This document shows, piece after piece, positions 63,260 through 64,000 of a stretch of 64,000 nucleotides of DNA (positions are counted from its first letter, which is position 1; each line of letters opens with the position of its first letter). Position numbers and translations under genes: made by a program. Source of the DNA: Clostridium sp. (lineage in GTDB: Bacteria; Bacillota; Clostridia; Clostridiales; Clostridiaceae); contig NZ_JAKVOI010000001.1 in NCBI RefSeq assembly GCF_022482905.1, positions 124,001-188,000 on the forward strand, written 5' to 3'. Below the pieces are notes generated by a model. That model saw only the letters and a program-made list of their open reading frames with translations. It did not search any database and had not been told where the DNA came from.

Positions 63260-63463
63260 TTATTCTGTTGTAATGAATGTTTTAAGTTTTATTTGTGGTT
63301 CAATTATAATATATGGATTCCTATTAAACTTGGTTACATGTTTTACAGGAATACAGACATAAAGATGAATATAATCAGAGGATTCAGTACTGAAAGTGTA
63401 TTTCAATACCAAATCCTCTGATTTACAGACGAAAATATGGAATATCTCATTGTTTTGAGACAA
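63260..63463 (-). pseudogene. Short in-frame remnant behind the DUF4489 gene
   Basis: A 67-codon open stretch (NNEIFHIFVCKSEDLVLK to PQIKLKTFITTE) that reads like real protein but has only a TTG start without ribosome binding site. It lies in the same frame as the DUF4489 gene, and the open frame runs back without interruption to that gene's TAA stop at 63530. This suggests either the fragment of a decayed gene or an alternative C-terminus lost by a stop mutation. The family is not recognised. Confidence 0.35.
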
Positions 63464-63529
63464 TCCATATAATAATTTAATATTAATGTATAGATAGGCA
63501 ACTTGGTTTAAAGCTGTATATCTATATTT

Positions 63530-64000
63530 TTAGTTGCAGGAGCATCCGCAGGTTACTATTGCTCCAAGTGTTGAATTGTTCAGTGAAAGTGTACCAAGGG
63601 CAACAGTTGTTGTTGCTACTACCGTATAGGTACAGCATCCGTCAAAACATGAATCATCACAATCGCAGACAAAGAATGAAAAAGTATCATTGCCTATTGC
63701 TATAGGACCGTAGCTCCATGTTGGACCTATAGGAACTGGATTCATCTGACCAGTGCATTGTTTGAATACTTGAAATCTCAAAATACCGGCACCTGCAACG
63801 GTTCCTATGAGATTGGTGGCAAATTCAAGTTTTACACATGGATTTGATATTTTTGAAGTATTCAAATTCAGGGAAGCAACAGTAAAACTATCTCCAATTG
63901 ATACAAGAGGTACTACAGTTGAAGTAGGACAGCTACATTTAATTATTGGCTGACAGCTTTTTTCTTCTTTTTGTTCTACCTTGCAGGGATTTACAGCGCA
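63530..64000 (-). CDS. DUF4489 protein (5' end outside window)
   Basis: At least 156 residues, open to the right edge. The visible part has CQPIIKCSCP, NPCVKLEFATN, ILRFQVFKQC, SFFVCDCDDSCFDGCC and a CGCSCN end. This pattern is that of DUF4489, a clostridial Cys-rich protein family, probably spore-associated. It lies upstream of the collagen-like gene on the same strand. Confidence 0.78.
   Translation of the reverse strand, partial: CAVNPCKVEQKEEKSCQPIIKCSCPTSTVVPLVSIGDSFTVASLNLNTSKISNPCVKLEFATNLIGTVAGAGILRFQVFKQCTGQMNPVPIGPTWSYGPIAIGNDTFSFFVCDCDDSCFDGCCTYTVVATTTVALGTLSLNNSTLGAIVTCGCSCN

Overview
The window is AT-rich and gene-dense and looks like chromosomal DNA of an anaerobic, spore-forming, motile member of Clostridium sensu stricto. 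The evidence is three T-box leaders in front of aminoacyl-tRNA synthetase genes, spore genes (an alpha/beta-type SASP, PdaB-type deacetylase, YtxC, a BclB-like collagen protein, DUF4489), HydF for [FeFe]-hydrogenase, a clostridial-style Fe-only nitrogenase operon and strong GGAGG ribosome binding sites. The species cannot be fixed from sequence alone; a nitrogen-fixing solvent- or acid-producing Clostridium is likely.

Left part (1-17.3 kb): the 5' end of a UppS-like prenyltransferase; a nitrate/sulfonate/taurine-type ABC importer whose permease and ATPase lie on the minus strand and whose lipoprotein binding protein lies on the plus strand, with a 1431-residue double BadF/HgdC-type activase between them; T-box-valS-folC; an amino acid permease; a flavodoxin/SCP2-like/membrane fusion; and a dCache chemoreceptor.

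Middle (17.4-25.3 kb): a complete anfHDGK operon for Fe-only nitrogenase, driven by a consensus sigma-A promoter rather than a sigma-54 site. It is followed by a HEPN-like protein, a class I glutamine amidotransferase, a PPOX/Nim-like flavoprotein and a one-component regulator that joins an excisionase-type HTH to a periplasmic-binding-protein-like sensor, a good candidate for the Mo/W-responsive switch. A minus-strand tRNA cluster follows (Val, a decayed Asp, Phe, Gly, Cys) with its own consensus promoter and terminator.

Right-middle (25.3-42.3 kb): hslO with a methyltransferase and a SASP gene; asd-dapA-dapB plus a convergent aminotransferase; small conserved clostridial genes (TSCPD, YncE-like propeller, DUF4364, PdaB); a double-OB SSB-like protein; an AraC/GH39-like regulator beside a MATE exporter; a flavin reductase; and orphan phage-type genes (LLH-like holin, Rad52-like annealing protein).

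Right part (42-64 kb): two uncharacterised genes diverging from each other; aspA-hydF; a GME-fold protein; ytxC-T-box-thrS; infC-rpmI-rplT with an attenuator leader and a probable AUU start; a TrmH methylase; T-box-pheST-zapA; and finally a spore-surface locus of three glycosyltransferases, a DNRLRE/collagen/BclB glycoprotein and a DUF4489 protein running off the end.
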